From CALDTK01 sp965215215 (GTDB lineage: Bacteria; Bacteroidota; Bacteroidia; Chitinophagales; Saprospiraceae): a DNA stretch of 64,000 nucleotides. The DNA lies in NCBI GenBank assembly GCA_965215215.1, contig OZ244043.1:1240001-1304000 (forward strand). The letters run 5' to 3'. The notes beneath the pieces are model-generated. The model saw only the letters and a program-made list of their open reading frames with translations. It was not told the origin of the DNA and ran no database searches. A program made the translations under genes and the position numbers. Below, in pieces: positions 43,819 to 52,344 of the stretch. Position 1 is the stretch's first letter, and every line of letters begins with the position of its first letter.

Positions 43819-44625
43819 CTACCAGTACCCGAGCCCTACCCCGATACGAATGAAGGGCACAATGTACGGTTGCCACCTCCCAATGGGACTGTTAGCGGAG
43901 CGCTGTGGATCCAACGCAAAGTTGTTCTTCGGGTCTTGAGCGAAGAGCCCTTGCTGACCGACGGCAACACCAGCGGAAGCCTCTAGAGCTACGTTTTTGC
44001 GAAAGCGACCATCCCATCCGACTACTAGTTTGAAATGGTACTCTTTGCCAGTGGCTGAGACCTCCGCAAATTGCCTGTAGCCCTGCTCGAAATTGGGCAG
44101 GTAGGTTTCGTAGAGAACGGGGGCGAGCGCCCCGGACACGCCAACTCCCAAAAAACAGAGCATCGTGTGGTGGAGATCGCTGACGTAATAACGTCCCTCC
44201 AACGCGAGCTCGATGCCCCGCAGTCCGTGCCGAGCTCTACCGAACAGCTCCGGCCGGATGCGACTCCTGACGAGTCCCGGGGCCGTAAGCAACCCTACTG
44301 TGCCGGCAAGCCCTATCCGACCTCGGTTGACGTAAGTGAGACCGTAGCTGACGCTCGGAAAATCCCGTTTCAACAGGCTCGTAGGGTAAGTGAAGTGAGC
44401 CCAAGCGTGCTGACGCACACGCACGGAATCCCGTTCTTCATAAACGGCTTCCTTTTGCCTATCACGCAACTCCTTTCGCGCGCGTATTAAGTCAACAGCA
44501 CTATTGAAATCGAGCTGCGATGCGGAAGAGTCTCGCACCTCCTGCCCGTTAGCTTCAACCCCGTAATTGACAAAGAAGCTAACCAGGCAATAGGTTAAAA
44601 TGAGGCCCACGCGGTTTGGGATCAC
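43819..44625 (-). CDS. LVIVD unit 2, gene C: outer-membrane barrel protein
   Basis: 268 residues, GTG start overlapping B by 4 bases. Leader near residues 1-28 (ending EANGQE), then a charged helix (NSAVDLIRARKELRDRQKEA). The barrel follows (FPSVSYGLTYVNRGRIGLAG, LALEGRYYVSDLHHTMLCFL, LVVGWDGRFRKNVALEAS), ending FIRIGVGLGYW. The motifs GLTYVNRGR, EGRYYVSDL and GWDGR recur in units 3 and 4, so these three are recent relatives. A 14-bp dispersed motif copy (43993-44006) encodes RFRKN here. Confidence 0.7.
   Translation of the reverse strand: MIPNRVGLILTYCLVSFFVNYGVEANGQEVRDSSASQLDFNSAVDLIRARKELRDRQKEAVYEERDSVRVRQHAWAHFTYPTSLLKRDFPSVSYGLTYVNRGRIGLAGTVGLLTAPGLVRSRIRPELFGRARHGLRGIELALEGRYYVSDLHHTMLCFLGVGVSGALAPVLYETYLPNFEQGYRQFAEVSATGKEYHFKLVVGWDGRFRKNVALEASAGVAVGQQGLFAQDPKNNFALDPQRSANSPIGRWQPYIVPFIRIGVGLGYW
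43993..44006 (+). repeat. Dispersed 14-bp motif
   Basis: GTTTTTGCGAAAGC in LVIVD unit 2 gene C, read antisense as RFRKN. A one-base-longer relative, GCTTTTCGCCAAAAC, is at 43505 in unit 1 gene C. Confidence 0.7.
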
Positions 44626-45419
44626 GTTTTAGGGTACGGAGTATGAGTTAGCTCGACCAGCTTCGTTGGCTCACTATAATCGTACTGAATCAATTCGGTA
44701 TCACCCACTACGGTAACGATTCCATCCTTAGCGATCGCATCGTACGCCGTGATCCCGCTAACGTGAGTTAATTCTACCAACTGTTCGGGATCAGTTGCGT
44801 TAAATACCGTCATACCGGAGTGTTCTTGGCAAACGAAGAGTAAGTTGCCATCCAGACTTAGACCACGCGGAGTGGCAACTTCATACAGTTGAATGTACTT
44901 AGGATCGTCGAGGTCGGTGATGTCGAGTGCCAGGAGCGATTCGACCACGGCATCGGTGGGGCATTCCCCGGTCCGCAGGCTCGTCGAAAGCGTAGCGTAC
45001 GCCGTGGTTTGATTCGCCACTACGGGATCGCAGGGAAGGACACCCCCGAGTAGGTTGGAGTAATCGTACCGCCCTCGCCGCTGAGGGACACCGTTCTCTT
45101 GAATGGAATACGTGAACATCCCCCTCCTCGACCCGACAAATAAGTTGCCCTCATTATAGAACAGGGTTTCGATCGATCTTCCGATCTTCCGTCGATCCAG
45201 CTCGGTCGGATTAGCGCGATCGCTAATGTCGTACGTAATCATGCTCGTTTGGTCCACGGCGTACAGGTGATCGTCGACGACTTCCATACGGGCGTACTTC
45301 CCGGAGAGGGATTCCGGGACATCTCCGTGGTTAATAGAAGCGAAGTCGGTGGGAGCATCCTGGCAGCCTACGCCCAGAAAAAGCGACGTGCACAGGGAAA
45401 AAAGGAGGGTGAAACGCAT
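44622..45419 (-). CDS. LVIVD unit 2, gene B: propeller-like lipoprotein
   Basis: 265 residues from ATG 45419 (MRFTLLFSLCTSLFLGVGCQ, lipid Cys 19); the frame is open far upstream, but only through gene A's antisense-free shadow. LVIVD-type repeats: LYAVDQTSMITYDISDRANP, LFVGSRRGMFTYSIQENGVP, LLALDITDLDDPKYIQLYEV, LLFVCQEHSGMTVFNATDPE and VTVVGDTELIQYDYSEPTKL. The central CDPVVANQTTAYATL block is conserved with units 3 and 4. It starts 13 bases after gene A. B proteins keep more identity between units than A or C. Confidence 0.75.
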   Translation of the reverse strand: MRFTLLFSLCTSLFLGVGCQDAPTDFASINHGDVPESLSGKYARMEVVDDHLYAVDQTSMITYDISDRANPTELDRRKIGRSIETLFYNEGNLFVGSRRGMFTYSIQENGVPQRRGRYDYSNLLGGVLPCDPVVANQTTAYATLSTSLRTGECPTDAVVESLLALDITDLDDPKYIQLYEVATPRGLSLDGNLLFVCQEHSGMTVFNATDPEQLVELTHVSGITAYDAIAKDGIVTVVGDTELIQYDYSEPTKLVELTHTPYPKT

Positions 45420-45432
45420 AGGAAAGGGGGAT

Positions 45433-46032
45433 TTAGATTTTACACTGAGGATTTTGGAGAGGGAAAGTCTCCCAACCGAGAAGTGCCCCTCGCGAGGGAT
45501 CGTAACATTCGAAGTATTCGCTGTAACCTTGCGGAAACTTGGGCACTTCACCAAAGAACCCTGAGTCCCGATCGAGCTCCCGCACCCTACTCGGATCGCT
45601 GACGTCGATTGTGACGAGGTCTGAGAAAGCACTAGCGAATAGGTACTCGCCTTCTACGGAGATTGAGGCGACACCCAAGATCTGCACGAACGAGATCGGT
45701 GTGCTTGCGGAGGAATCTTCTTTACCGAAGATGTGTACCCCCGTACCGTAATCGACTACGTAAAGCCGTGTGCCGCTGTCGACGATACTGCCGGCCTGCA
45801 GTATTGGTTTGGGCGGGTAAGCAACAATCTCTTCGGCACCCGCTTCGGCATATATGGGGCGCTGGCCACTTTGGATAAACTCTGTGGGTGGTTCCAACCT
45901 CGGATCCCAAGGCGAAGAACAGGCTAACAAAACGGTGGTAAGAAGGATTAGCGATACCGTAACCGCAACCCGATGGGGTTCACCGTAACAGCCCAGCAAT
46001 TTCGGTGAACCGCGGAAGGGATAGCTTAACAT
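45433..46032 (-). CDS. LVIVD unit 2, gene A: small lipoprotein
   Basis: 199 residues; leader VTVSLILLTTVLLACSS gives lipid Cys about 38, so the real start may be an internal codon. It carries QSGQRPIYAEAGAEEIVAYP PK, an LVIVD unit (LYVVDYGTGVHIFGKEDSSA; YLFASAFSDLVTIDVSDPSR) and the shared end YFECYDPSRGALLGWETF with NPQCKI. It is the promoter-proximal gene of unit 2; a 149-bp MITE-like element sits about 80 bases upstream. Confidence 0.7.
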   Translation of the reverse strand: MLSYPFRGSPKLLGCYGEPHRVAVTVSLILLTTVLLACSSPWDPRLEPPTEFIQSGQRPIYAEAGAEEIVAYPPKPILQAGSIVDSGTRLYVVDYGTGVHIFGKEDSSASTPISFVQILGVASISVEGEYLFASAFSDLVTIDVSDPSRVRELDRDSGFFGEVPKFPQGYSEYFECYDPSRGALLGWETFPLQNPQCKI

Positions 46033-46113
46033 CTTAAGTTACAATATACTCTTTGCGGGAAAAACGCTGCATCGATTCTAAAAGTCGCCTAAATAAGTTT
46101 GGGCAGCATCTTA

Positions 46114-46262
46114 GAGCCTATATAAGAATTTGAAGATCGACTGATTTGGAGCTCTTCATCGTCTGAAGGCCTCGTGGATAGCGCCGCTATCCCTACGTTT
46201 TCTTCCTCGGTGGGCTCCGAATCGACTGCGATTTCACCAGATCGTAAGTTCTTAGACGGCTC
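46114..46262. repeat. MITE-like element, copy 1
   Basis: 149 bp bounded by imperfect inverted arms (GAGCCTATATAAGAATTTGAAGATC and the complement of GATCGTAAGTTCTTAGACGGCTC). An inner pair is ATTTGGAGCTC / GGGCTCCGAAT. It shares arms and interior with the 160-bp copy at 51523, for example GATAGCGCCGCTATCCCT and GACTGCGATTTCACCAGATC. No coding capacity. It separates units 2 and 3; further bases to 46399 hold no gene. Confidence 0.7.
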
Positions 46263-46399
46263 ATCTTTACAACAACTCGAAGACATCGACAGCCGCATCG
46301 AGGATACGCGGGGCCCGTAGCAGCTCATGAGGTTACTACGCGTTTCGGACGCTTACCTTTTAGGATTGAGGCAGGACCCAATAAGCCGAGGTTAGCGCT

Positions 46400-47293
46400 T
46401 CACCAGTGCCCGAGCCCCACTCCGATACGCACGAAGGGCGCCGCGTAGACGGACCAATTTCCTACCGGATTCCACCCCCAGTTGAAGCCGTCCAGCGAGC
46501 GGTTGTTACGTGGGTCATCGGCGAAGATCCCCCGTTGACCGACCTCGAGTCCTAGAGCTACTTCAGCGGCGAAGTTCTTACCGTAGCGGCCGTCCCAGCC
46601 GATCAGGAGGCTGGTATTCCACTGCTTCCCTTTCGCCTTGAGCTCCCCGAATTCGGCGAAACCGCGCGATGCGTCGAATAGGTAGGTCTCGTAGACGACC
46701 GGAGCCACGGATCCGGTCAGGCCTACGGCCAAATAAAGCGGTTCGTGCTCTCTGAGGTCACTGACGTAATAGCGTCCTTCCACCGCGAGGCTTACGCCGC
46801 GGACTCCGAACCGAGCCTCGCCGAAGCGCTCCGGTCGCCATTCCGTATTCTTCAGAAACCGGGGGTTGGTGTGTAGACCTACCCTGCCGGATGCTCCCCA
46901 GCGTCCTCGGTTCACGTAGGTAAGGCCATAGTTAAGCTCCGGAAATCCGGCCCTGAGGAGGGCGGTAGGATAGAAGAAGTGCGCGAAGGCGCGCTGGCTC
47001 GTTCGCACCGGATCGAGTGCCATCAGTGCGTCGTGCCGCTCCTGTCGACGTCGCAACTTTCGCTCCCGGGCTCTCTCGGCGGGCCGGGCGTACGCGAACT
47101 CCGTGACGGTATCCCGCTGGACGACGTATACCGTATCGCGCCGTACCTGAAACAGCGTGTCGCGCTGAACCACGATTACGGTGTCGCCGCGCTCGGTCGG
47201 AAACTCACCCGATTGCGCGACTGCCTCCACCCCGAAGAGGCAGAGGCAGATCGCGCTATAGGTCAGCCCGAACGCGGAGCGGTTCGGGCTCAC
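46400..47293 (-). CDS. LVIVD unit 3, gene C: barrel with VQRDT repeats
   Basis: 297 residues, the longest C protein; GTG start overlapping B by 4 bases. After the leader (ending VEAVAQSG) come three tandem copies of a V-x-x-RDT-V unit (VIVVQRDTLFQVRRDTVYVV QRDTV), then a basic helix (ARPAERARERKLRRRQERHD). The barrel has GLTYVNRGRWGASG, VEGRYYVSDLREH, LIGWDGRYGKNFAAE and IFADDPRNN, ending FVRIGVGLGHW. Unit 4 has one and a half RDT copies and unit 2 none, so the repeat number varies between paralogues. Confidence 0.72.
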   Translation of the reverse strand: MSPNRSAFGLTYSAICLCLFGVEAVAQSGEFPTERGDTVIVVQRDTLFQVRRDTVYVVQRDTVTEFAYARPAERARERKLRRRQERHDALMALDPVRTSQRAFAHFFYPTALLRAGFPELNYGLTYVNRGRWGASGRVGLHTNPRFLKNTEWRPERFGEARFGVRGVSLAVEGRYYVSDLREHEPLYLAVGLTGSVAPVVYETYLFDASRGFAEFGELKAKGKQWNTSLLIGWDGRYGKNFAAEVALGLEVGQRGIFADDPRNNRSLDGFNWGWNPVGNWSVYAAPFVRIGVGLGHW

Positions 47294-48087
47294 GCCTTCG
47301 GGTAGGGAAGGTGCTCGAGCTCCACGAGGTTACTCGGGTCGCTGTAGTCGAACTGCACGAGCTCGGTGGCACCCACCACGGTGAGCACACCGTCTTTGGC
47401 GATGGCGTCGAAGGCCTGCACGTCGGATACGCGGGAGAGCTCGGTTACGTGCTGCGGGTCGGCCACATCGAAGACCGTTACCCCGTTGTGGTCGTTACAC
47501 ACGAACAGCAGGTCGTTTTCCAGGCTCAGGCCGCGCGGGGTGAGTACGTCGTAAGTCCGGATCAACTTCGGGTCGTTGAGGTCGGTCACGTCCATGGCGA
47601 CCAACGTCTGGACACTGCGGATACGCCCGCATTCGTCGGTTATGTCGTCGCTGGTGTAGAGGGTTGCGTAGGCGGTGGTGCTGTTGGCCACGACCGGGTC
47701 GCAGGGCTCTACCTCGAATGGCAGGTTCGAGTAGTTGAACTCACCGCGGCGCCGGGGCAAACCTTCCTCGATAGAATACGTGAACATGCCGGTCCGGGAA
47801 CCCACAAACAGGTTGCCCGCATGGTGGTAGAGCGTCTCGATGGTCCGACCGACCTCCTGGCGGTCCACCTCTACGGGCTGGTCGACGTCCGCGATGTCGA
47901 AGGTGATTAGGCTCGTTTGGTCGACGGCGTAGAGCCTGTCGTCAACGGGGACGAGTCGGGAGTAGGCGCCGGATAAGCTTTCCGGAATCCGCTGGTCCGC
48001 TTCGGCCCCGAACTCGGTCGGGGGATCTTGGCAGCCAACGCCCAGGAAGAGGCTGGCGAGGAGGGGGAGGGCGAATAGTACGCGCAT
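47290..48087 (-). CDS. LVIVD unit 3, gene B: propeller-like lipoprotein
   Basis: 265 residues with lipid Cys 19 (LLASLFLGVGC). Same repeats and order as the other B proteins: LYAVDQTSLITFDIADVDQP, LFVGSRTGMFTYSIEEGLPR, CDPVVANSTTAYATLYTSDD, LVAMDVTDLNDPKLIRTYDV, LLFVCNDHNGVTVFDVADPQ, LTVVGATELVQFDYSDPSNL. Closest to the unit 4 B protein. It starts 13 bases after gene A's stop and ends inside gene C's start codon. Confidence 0.76.
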   Translation of the reverse strand: MRVLFALPLLASLFLGVGCQDPPTEFGAEADQRIPESLSGAYSRLVPVDDRLYAVDQTSLITFDIADVDQPVEVDRQEVGRTIETLYHHAGNLFVGSRTGMFTYSIEEGLPRRRGEFNYSNLPFEVEPCDPVVANSTTAYATLYTSDDITDECGRIRSVQTLVAMDVTDLNDPKLIRTYDVLTPRGLSLENDLLFVCNDHNGVTVFDVADPQHVTELSRVSDVQAFDAIAKDGVLTVVGATELVQFDYSDPSNLVELEHLPYPKA

Positions 48088-48100
48088 GAGATGGGGGATT

Positions 48101-48688
48101 TTAAGTTCTGCACCGGGGGTTGGTCAGCGAGGCAGTTCGCCAACCGATCAGTCGACCTTTCGAAGAGTCGTAGCACTCGAAAAAGCCACTGTAGTTTTGA
48201 GGGAACTCGATCTCCTCGTCGAAGAGATCGGGGTCGCGATCCAGCACCCGGACCCGCGTAGGGTCGCTGACGTCGATGGTGACGAGATCGGTGAAGTTGT
48301 TGGCGAAAAGTCGCGACGCTTTGACGCTAATCGTCGTGACGCCGTACACCTGTACGAAGGCGAGTTCTACCGGACTCCCCGGGTCCGTGTTGTCTAGGAT
48401 GTGTACACCGGTACCGACGTCGACGATGTACAGCATCGTCTCGTCGCGGACGAGGCTACCGCCCTCTACGATCGCCCGCGGGGCGAGCGCGACGATCTCC
48501 TCCGGGTCCCCGTCGAGGTAGATCGGTTGCCTTCCGTCGGGGACGAACTCCTGGAGGGGTTCAATGTCGGCCTCCCAGACGGAACAGGCGCCCAGCGATA
48601 CACACGCTAGGGCCAACAGACACAAAACGCTGCTGGGCCGCCCCAAAAGAGAGGAGCCGGATTGGGCGCTTATGCAGACGGTTGACAT
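48101..48688 (-). CDS. LVIVD unit 3, gene A: small lipoprotein
   Basis: 195 residues; the hydrophobic stretch SVLCLLALACVSLGACS puts the lipid Cys near 35, so translation may begin at an internal start. It has the conserved PDGRQPIYLDGDPEEIVALA PR, a repeat pair (LYIVDVGTGVHILDNTDPGS; LFANNFTDLVTIDVSDPTRV) and the family ending FFECYDSSKGRLIGWRTASL with NPRCRT. About 130 bases upstream lie the remains of unit 4. Confidence 0.7.
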   Translation of the reverse strand: MSTVCISAQSGSSLLGRPSSVLCLLALACVSLGACSVWEADIEPLQEFVPDGRQPIYLDGDPEEIVALAPRAIVEGGSLVRDETMLYIVDVGTGVHILDNTDPGSPVELAFVQVYGVTTISVKASRLFANNFTDLVTIDVSDPTRVRVLDRDPDLFDEEIEFPQNYSGFFECYDSSKGRLIGWRTASLTNPRCRT

Positions 48689-48818
48689 ACGGGACTGTAG
48701 ACGTTTGACCGTAAGCTAACGCTGCACGCCCCGAGATCAGTAACGCTTTAACAGTTGTCTTACCGCCTTAAATTTTCCCTAACGGTTTCCGGAGTGGTAC
48801 TATCGCCAACGGCCGGGA

Positions 48819-49634
48819 TTACCAGCGCCCGATACCTACCCCAAGACGGATGAACGGCATCGTGTACTCCTCCCAAGCCCCCACGTCGGCCCAGAGCCAC
48901 CCCGAACCTTGGATCGACTCGTTGTTGCGGGGATCGTCGGCGAAGAGTCCGCTTTTGCCCATCTCGACGCCGAGGGATATCTCCAGGGCGAAGTTGGGCC
49001 GATAGCGAGCGTCCCAACCCAATTGCATGGTCACGTTTACCTGCTTCCCTTTTACGTTGAGCTACCCGAACTCGGCGTAGCCTCGCTCCGGGTCGAATAC
49101 GTACGTCTCGTAGAAAATCGGAGCGAGAATACCGGACACGCCGAGCGCTATGAAGACTGCTTCGTGCTCCCGTAGATTGCTAACGTAGTAGCGACCGTCT
49201 AAGCCCAGATTTACGCCGCGTAGCCCAAACCGGGCTTTCCCGAACTCGAGTTCATCCGTGGCGTTTGGGTGCCAGCGCGGATCGGTGAGCAGCCCTAGCG
49301 TAGCGGACGCCCCCCAGCGCCCCTTACTGACGTAGGTAACCCCGTAGCGAATTTGCGGAAAGTTGGTCCGCATTAAGGTAGACGGGTAGAGCATGTGGGC
49401 GAAAGTGTGCTTACTCGTGCGGACGCAGTCGCGGGCCAGGTAAGCTGCGCGGCGCTCTTCGCGGCGAGTGAGGACATCCTTTATGATGACGACCGTGTCC
49501 CGCTGCACCACGAAAATCGTATCCTTTCGTTCCAGCGAGTCCGTCGGAGCCTGAGCGCCTAGTTTTACCGAAGTGAGAGAACATAGGCAAACGATGCAGT
49601 AGCTCAAACGCCGCGCTAGTCTAACCCGGCTCAT
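48819..49634 (-). pseudogene. LVIVD unit 4, gene C: barrel gene with in-frame TAG
   Basis: One frame of 272 codons, interrupted by a single TAG at 49064-49062. There the sister proteins have Glu (unit 3 AEFGELKAKGKQ; here AEFG-stop-LNVKGKQ). Everything after it is still well conserved (LGWDARYRPNFALEISLGVE, LFADDPRNN, ending FIRLGVGIGRW), so the stop is recent or read through. The N-terminal part has DTIFVVQRDTVVII. ATG start overlaps B by 4 bases. Without readthrough the product lacks its last barrel strands and would not assemble. Confidence 0.78.
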
Positions 49635-50431
49635 GCCTTCGGGTAAAGGAGGTGATCGAGCTCCACGAGGTCGGTCGGATCGCTGTAGTCGAACTGCACG
49701 AGCTCAGTCGCGCCCACGACGGTGAGTAGGCCATCCTCCGAGAGCACGTCGAAGGCGCGAATGTTGCGGACCCGAGACAGCTCCACGAGGTTAGCGGGGT
49801 CGGTGATGTCGAACACGGTAAGACCGTTCTCGTCGTTGCAAACGAAGAGTACGTTATCGTCGAGGCTCAGACCGCGGGGAGTAGCCACGTCGTAGGTACG
49901 GATGAGGCGGGGAGCGTCCAGGTCGGTCACATCCATAACCACGAGTAGTTGCATACTCCTCCTCCGGCCGCACCCGTCGTTGGGGTCGTTGTCCGTGTAG
50001 AGCGTGGCGTAGGCTGTGGTGCTATTCGCGACCACCGGATCGCAGGGTTCCACTTCGAAAGGCAAAACCGAGTAGTCGAACCGGCCGCGCCTCCGGGGTA
50101 AACCGGCCTCATCGATCGAGTAGGTGAACATCCCGGTCCGCGAGCCCACGAAGAGATTCCCGTCGTTATGGAACAGCGTTTCGATGGCTCGGCCGACTTC
50201 CTGCCGATCCACCTGAACGGGCTGGTCTCTATCGGTAATGTCGTAGGTGATTACGCTCGTTTGGTCGACCGCGTAGAGCTTGTCGGCCACCACGAGCATA
50301 CGGGTGTACGCACCGGATAGGCTCTCTGGGATTTGCGCCACCCCGTCGGTTCCGAACTCGGTAGGGGCATCGTGGCAACTTGCGCCGAGGATCAGGGTGG
50401 CGCAGAGGGAAAGGAGGGGGGATAAACGCAT
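49631..50431 (-). CDS. LVIVD unit 4, gene B: propeller-like lipoprotein
   Basis: 266 residues from ATG 50431 (MRLSPLLSLCATLILGASCH, lipid Cys 19). Repeats: LYAVDQTSVITYDITDRDQP, LFVGSRTGMFTYSIDEAGLP, LVVMDVTDLDAPRLIRTYDV, VLFVCNDENGLTVFDITDPA, LTVVGATELVQFDYSDPTDL. The CDPVVANSTTAYATLYTDND block is almost as in unit 3. Intact, so unit 4 may still make A and B although C is broken. Confidence 0.76.
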   Translation of the reverse strand: MRLSPLLSLCATLILGASCHDAPTEFGTDGVAQIPESLSGAYTRMLVVADKLYAVDQTSVITYDITDRDQPVQVDRQEVGRAIETLFHNDGNLFVGSRTGMFTYSIDEAGLPRRRGRFDYSVLPFEVEPCDPVVANSTTAYATLYTDNDPNDGCGRRRSMQLLVVMDVTDLDAPRLIRTYDVATPRGLSLDDNVLFVCNDENGLTVFDITDPANLVELSRVRNIRAFDVLSEDGLLTVVGATELVQFDYSDPTDLVELDHLLYPKA

Positions 50432-50445
50432 AAGGGAGTGGAATT

Positions 50446-50982
50446 TTAGGTTCTGCAGCGTGGGTTGGTGAGTGGAGCGATCTCCCAGCCGATAAGTCGG
50501 CCCCGGGAGGGGTCGTAGCATTCGAAGTACCCGCGGTAGTCTAGCGGCAGCTTGGGCTCGTCGGTGAAGAGTCCTGCGTCGCGATCGAGGACTCGCACGT
50601 GGGTCGGGTCGCCCACGTCGATGGTGACGAGATCCGTGAAGTTGTTCGCGAAGAGGCGGTCGCCCTCCACGCTGATCGTAGTCACCCCGAAGATTTGTAC
50701 GAACGAAAGCGCAAGTGGCGCCGCCGGATCGCTATTGTCGAGGATGTGCACCCCCGTTCCGATGTCGACGACGTAGAGGAGCCGTCCACTAGCGACCGGG
50801 GTGCCACCTTCCACCAACGGGCGGGGCGGGAGCGCGACGATCTCCCCTGCGTCCTGCGGCGCGTAGACCGGTCGACGGCCACGGACCACGGTGTCCGCTA
50901 ACGGTTCGATGTCGACGTCCCAAATCGTGCACGCCCCGAGGGAGGAGCCTACCAGCAGAACCACCAGGATCGGCCAGCGCAT
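50446..50982 (-). CDS. LVIVD unit 4, gene A: small lipoprotein
   Basis: 178 residues from ATG 50982 (MRWPILVVLLVGSSLGACTI, lipid Cys 18); this start gives a textbook lipoprotein leader, unlike the longer open frame. Contents: VRGRRPVYAPQDAGEIVALP, LYVVDIGTGVHILDNSDPAA, LFANNFTDLVTIDVGDPTHV, and the family end YFECYDPSRGRLIGWEIAPL with NPRCRT. First gene of its unit; a C9 tract lies 131 bases upstream. Confidence 0.74.
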   Translation of the reverse strand: MRWPILVVLLVGSSLGACTIWDVDIEPLADTVVRGRRPVYAPQDAGEIVALPPRPLVEGGTPVASGRLLYVVDIGTGVHILDNSDPAAPLALSFVQIFGVTTISVEGDRLFANNFTDLVTIDVGDPTHVRVLDRDAGLFTDEPKLPLDYRGYFECYDPSRGRLIGWEIAPLTNPRCRT

Positions 50983-51066
50983 CCTCGGCTCTCTCGGGTG
51001 ACAAGTCGTCTCGATGGGGCAGTTAAGCATAGCGCAAAGCTTACCCACGCGCCACGGGGCCTTCAA

Positions 51067-51522
51067 TCGGAATCCGCAAGTTCCGAATGCGGAGTTGCAT
51101 AATCTGGCAGAGCCCCCCCCCGCTTATTCCGGCCCGCTCGTGACCCAACCTGTGGCGAGAGCTTAGAACGGGGAAAGGGGGTAGGTATAAATGCGCCAGC
51201 ATACATATAAATTATGATAATATTAATGCAGGATAGAGCATATACCGGCTACTGGAGTATATTAGTGTTAGGTTTCGTATAGTCAAGATGATTTATCGGC
51301 TTCAATCTTTCTAAGCCTATCTCATATAGTCACATACGAAATTAAAATACCTGCATACGTGTGCGTTGTTAAATTAAGCTAGTCTCGTACTACTTGATAC
51401 CCGCGAAGCAGGTGGCGCCCCAAAATCGATTTCCGAGTACCGGTTACCCGTCGAATCCCTTTGTCGAATAGACGGGGCCGACACCGTATTCCGCGTTGAG
51501 CGTCGCATCTCCAGCACTCTAT
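51067..51522. other. Long AT-rich intergenic region with C9 tract
   Basis: About 450 bases without a gene upstream of unit 4. It contains nine consecutive Cs at 51113-51121 and then a strongly AT-rich part (about 51190-51380). It is the natural place for the unit 4 promoter; the homopolymer could modulate promoter spacing (inference). Confidence 0.45.
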
Positions 51523-51682
51523 GAGCCCGTCTAAAGACTTGCTGATCGGCTAAAAATCGGTCGATTTGGAACTCTCCGTCGTCTGAAAGCCTCGCGACAG
51601 CGCCGCTATCCCTCCGCTTTCTTCCCCGATGAGTTCCAAATCAACTGCGATCTCACCAGATCGCAAGTCCTTAGACAGGCTC
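51523..51682. repeat. MITE-like element, copy 2
   Basis: 160 bp with terminal arms GAGCCCGTCTAAAGACTTGC and the complement of GCAAGTCCTTAGACAGGCTC (two mismatched positions and one short gap). An inner perfect inverted pair is ATTTGGAACTC / GAGTTCCAAAT. Interior shared with copy 1 at 46114. The whole can fold as one long hairpin. No coding capacity. The arms resemble IS5-type element ends, so it may be moved in trans. Confidence 0.75.
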
Positions 51683-51809
51683 TAATTGCTTTACTCTCGT
51701 ATATCTAATGCCAGTCTTATAGCTTTGAATTAAAACCAAGTGCCCTTAAGAATGGTCACGAGGCGATTACCTAACCCCGCAATATATAGTAGCGAGATAT
51801 TTACACGTC

Positions 51810-52190
51810 TTGCTGACCCCCCTATTTACGCTCTTTGCGGTAGGTGCGTTCGCGCAGGACGACTATCCCCAAGATGGTCACCCGCAACACGAGGAGGCAA
51901 CGAACATCGAACTGAGCGAGGCACTCGGTGGCGGCGGTTTGGGCGATTCCACCATTCGAGATTCCATCGGCGAAGCGGGTGCAGCTTGGCTACAGCTCAA
52001 CTTCGACGAAGTTGAGCTGGGCGAAAACAGTACGCTCACAATAACCCACCGCGCAGACGGCGCGACGCAGACGTTTGATGCGGAATCGATCGAGGGGTAT
52101 GGCTACGGTTCGGCGTACTTCAACCGTAGGGTGTACAAAGATCTAAGAGCGATATCTCGAAACCGAAGGGAAACGAACCACCAGGACTAA
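51810..52190 (+). pseudogene. S1-protease-type precursor, N-terminal fragment
   Basis: A frame entered only by TTG (51810), with a leader (LLTPLFTLFAVGAFAQDD) and the pre-domain ATNIELSEALGGGGLGDSTI ... AAWLQLNFDEVELGENSTLT ... SIEGYGYGSAYFN. After that the homology with the following pseudogene ends and unrelated residues run to a stop at 52190. It is a partial duplicate of the next gene's start. Both belong to a secreted-protease precursor type described there. Confidence 0.6.
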
Positions 52191-52344
52191 TTTTAGAAGT
52201 GCGCCGTCGCTAACCCACGAGAGTTGTAAGTTGACTACTTTATGTACATAATCTAACGTAGGCGATTACGGCGCTAACACACTACTTTTCACGCCGCCTC
52301 GGCGGTATAACGTCTTCTTTACCAGACTTTCAAAAGTCAGCATC

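Noticed and set aside
46089..46328. 79-codon minus-strand frame between LVIVD units
   Set aside because: It is the MITE-like element read through; the same interior is noncoding in the copy at 51523.
41799..51066. CRISPR array or tandem DNA repeat as explanation of the repeated block
   Set aside because: Repetition is at protein and gene level in units of about 2-2.5 kb with diverged DNA; no short direct repeats with spacers were seen anywhere in the window.
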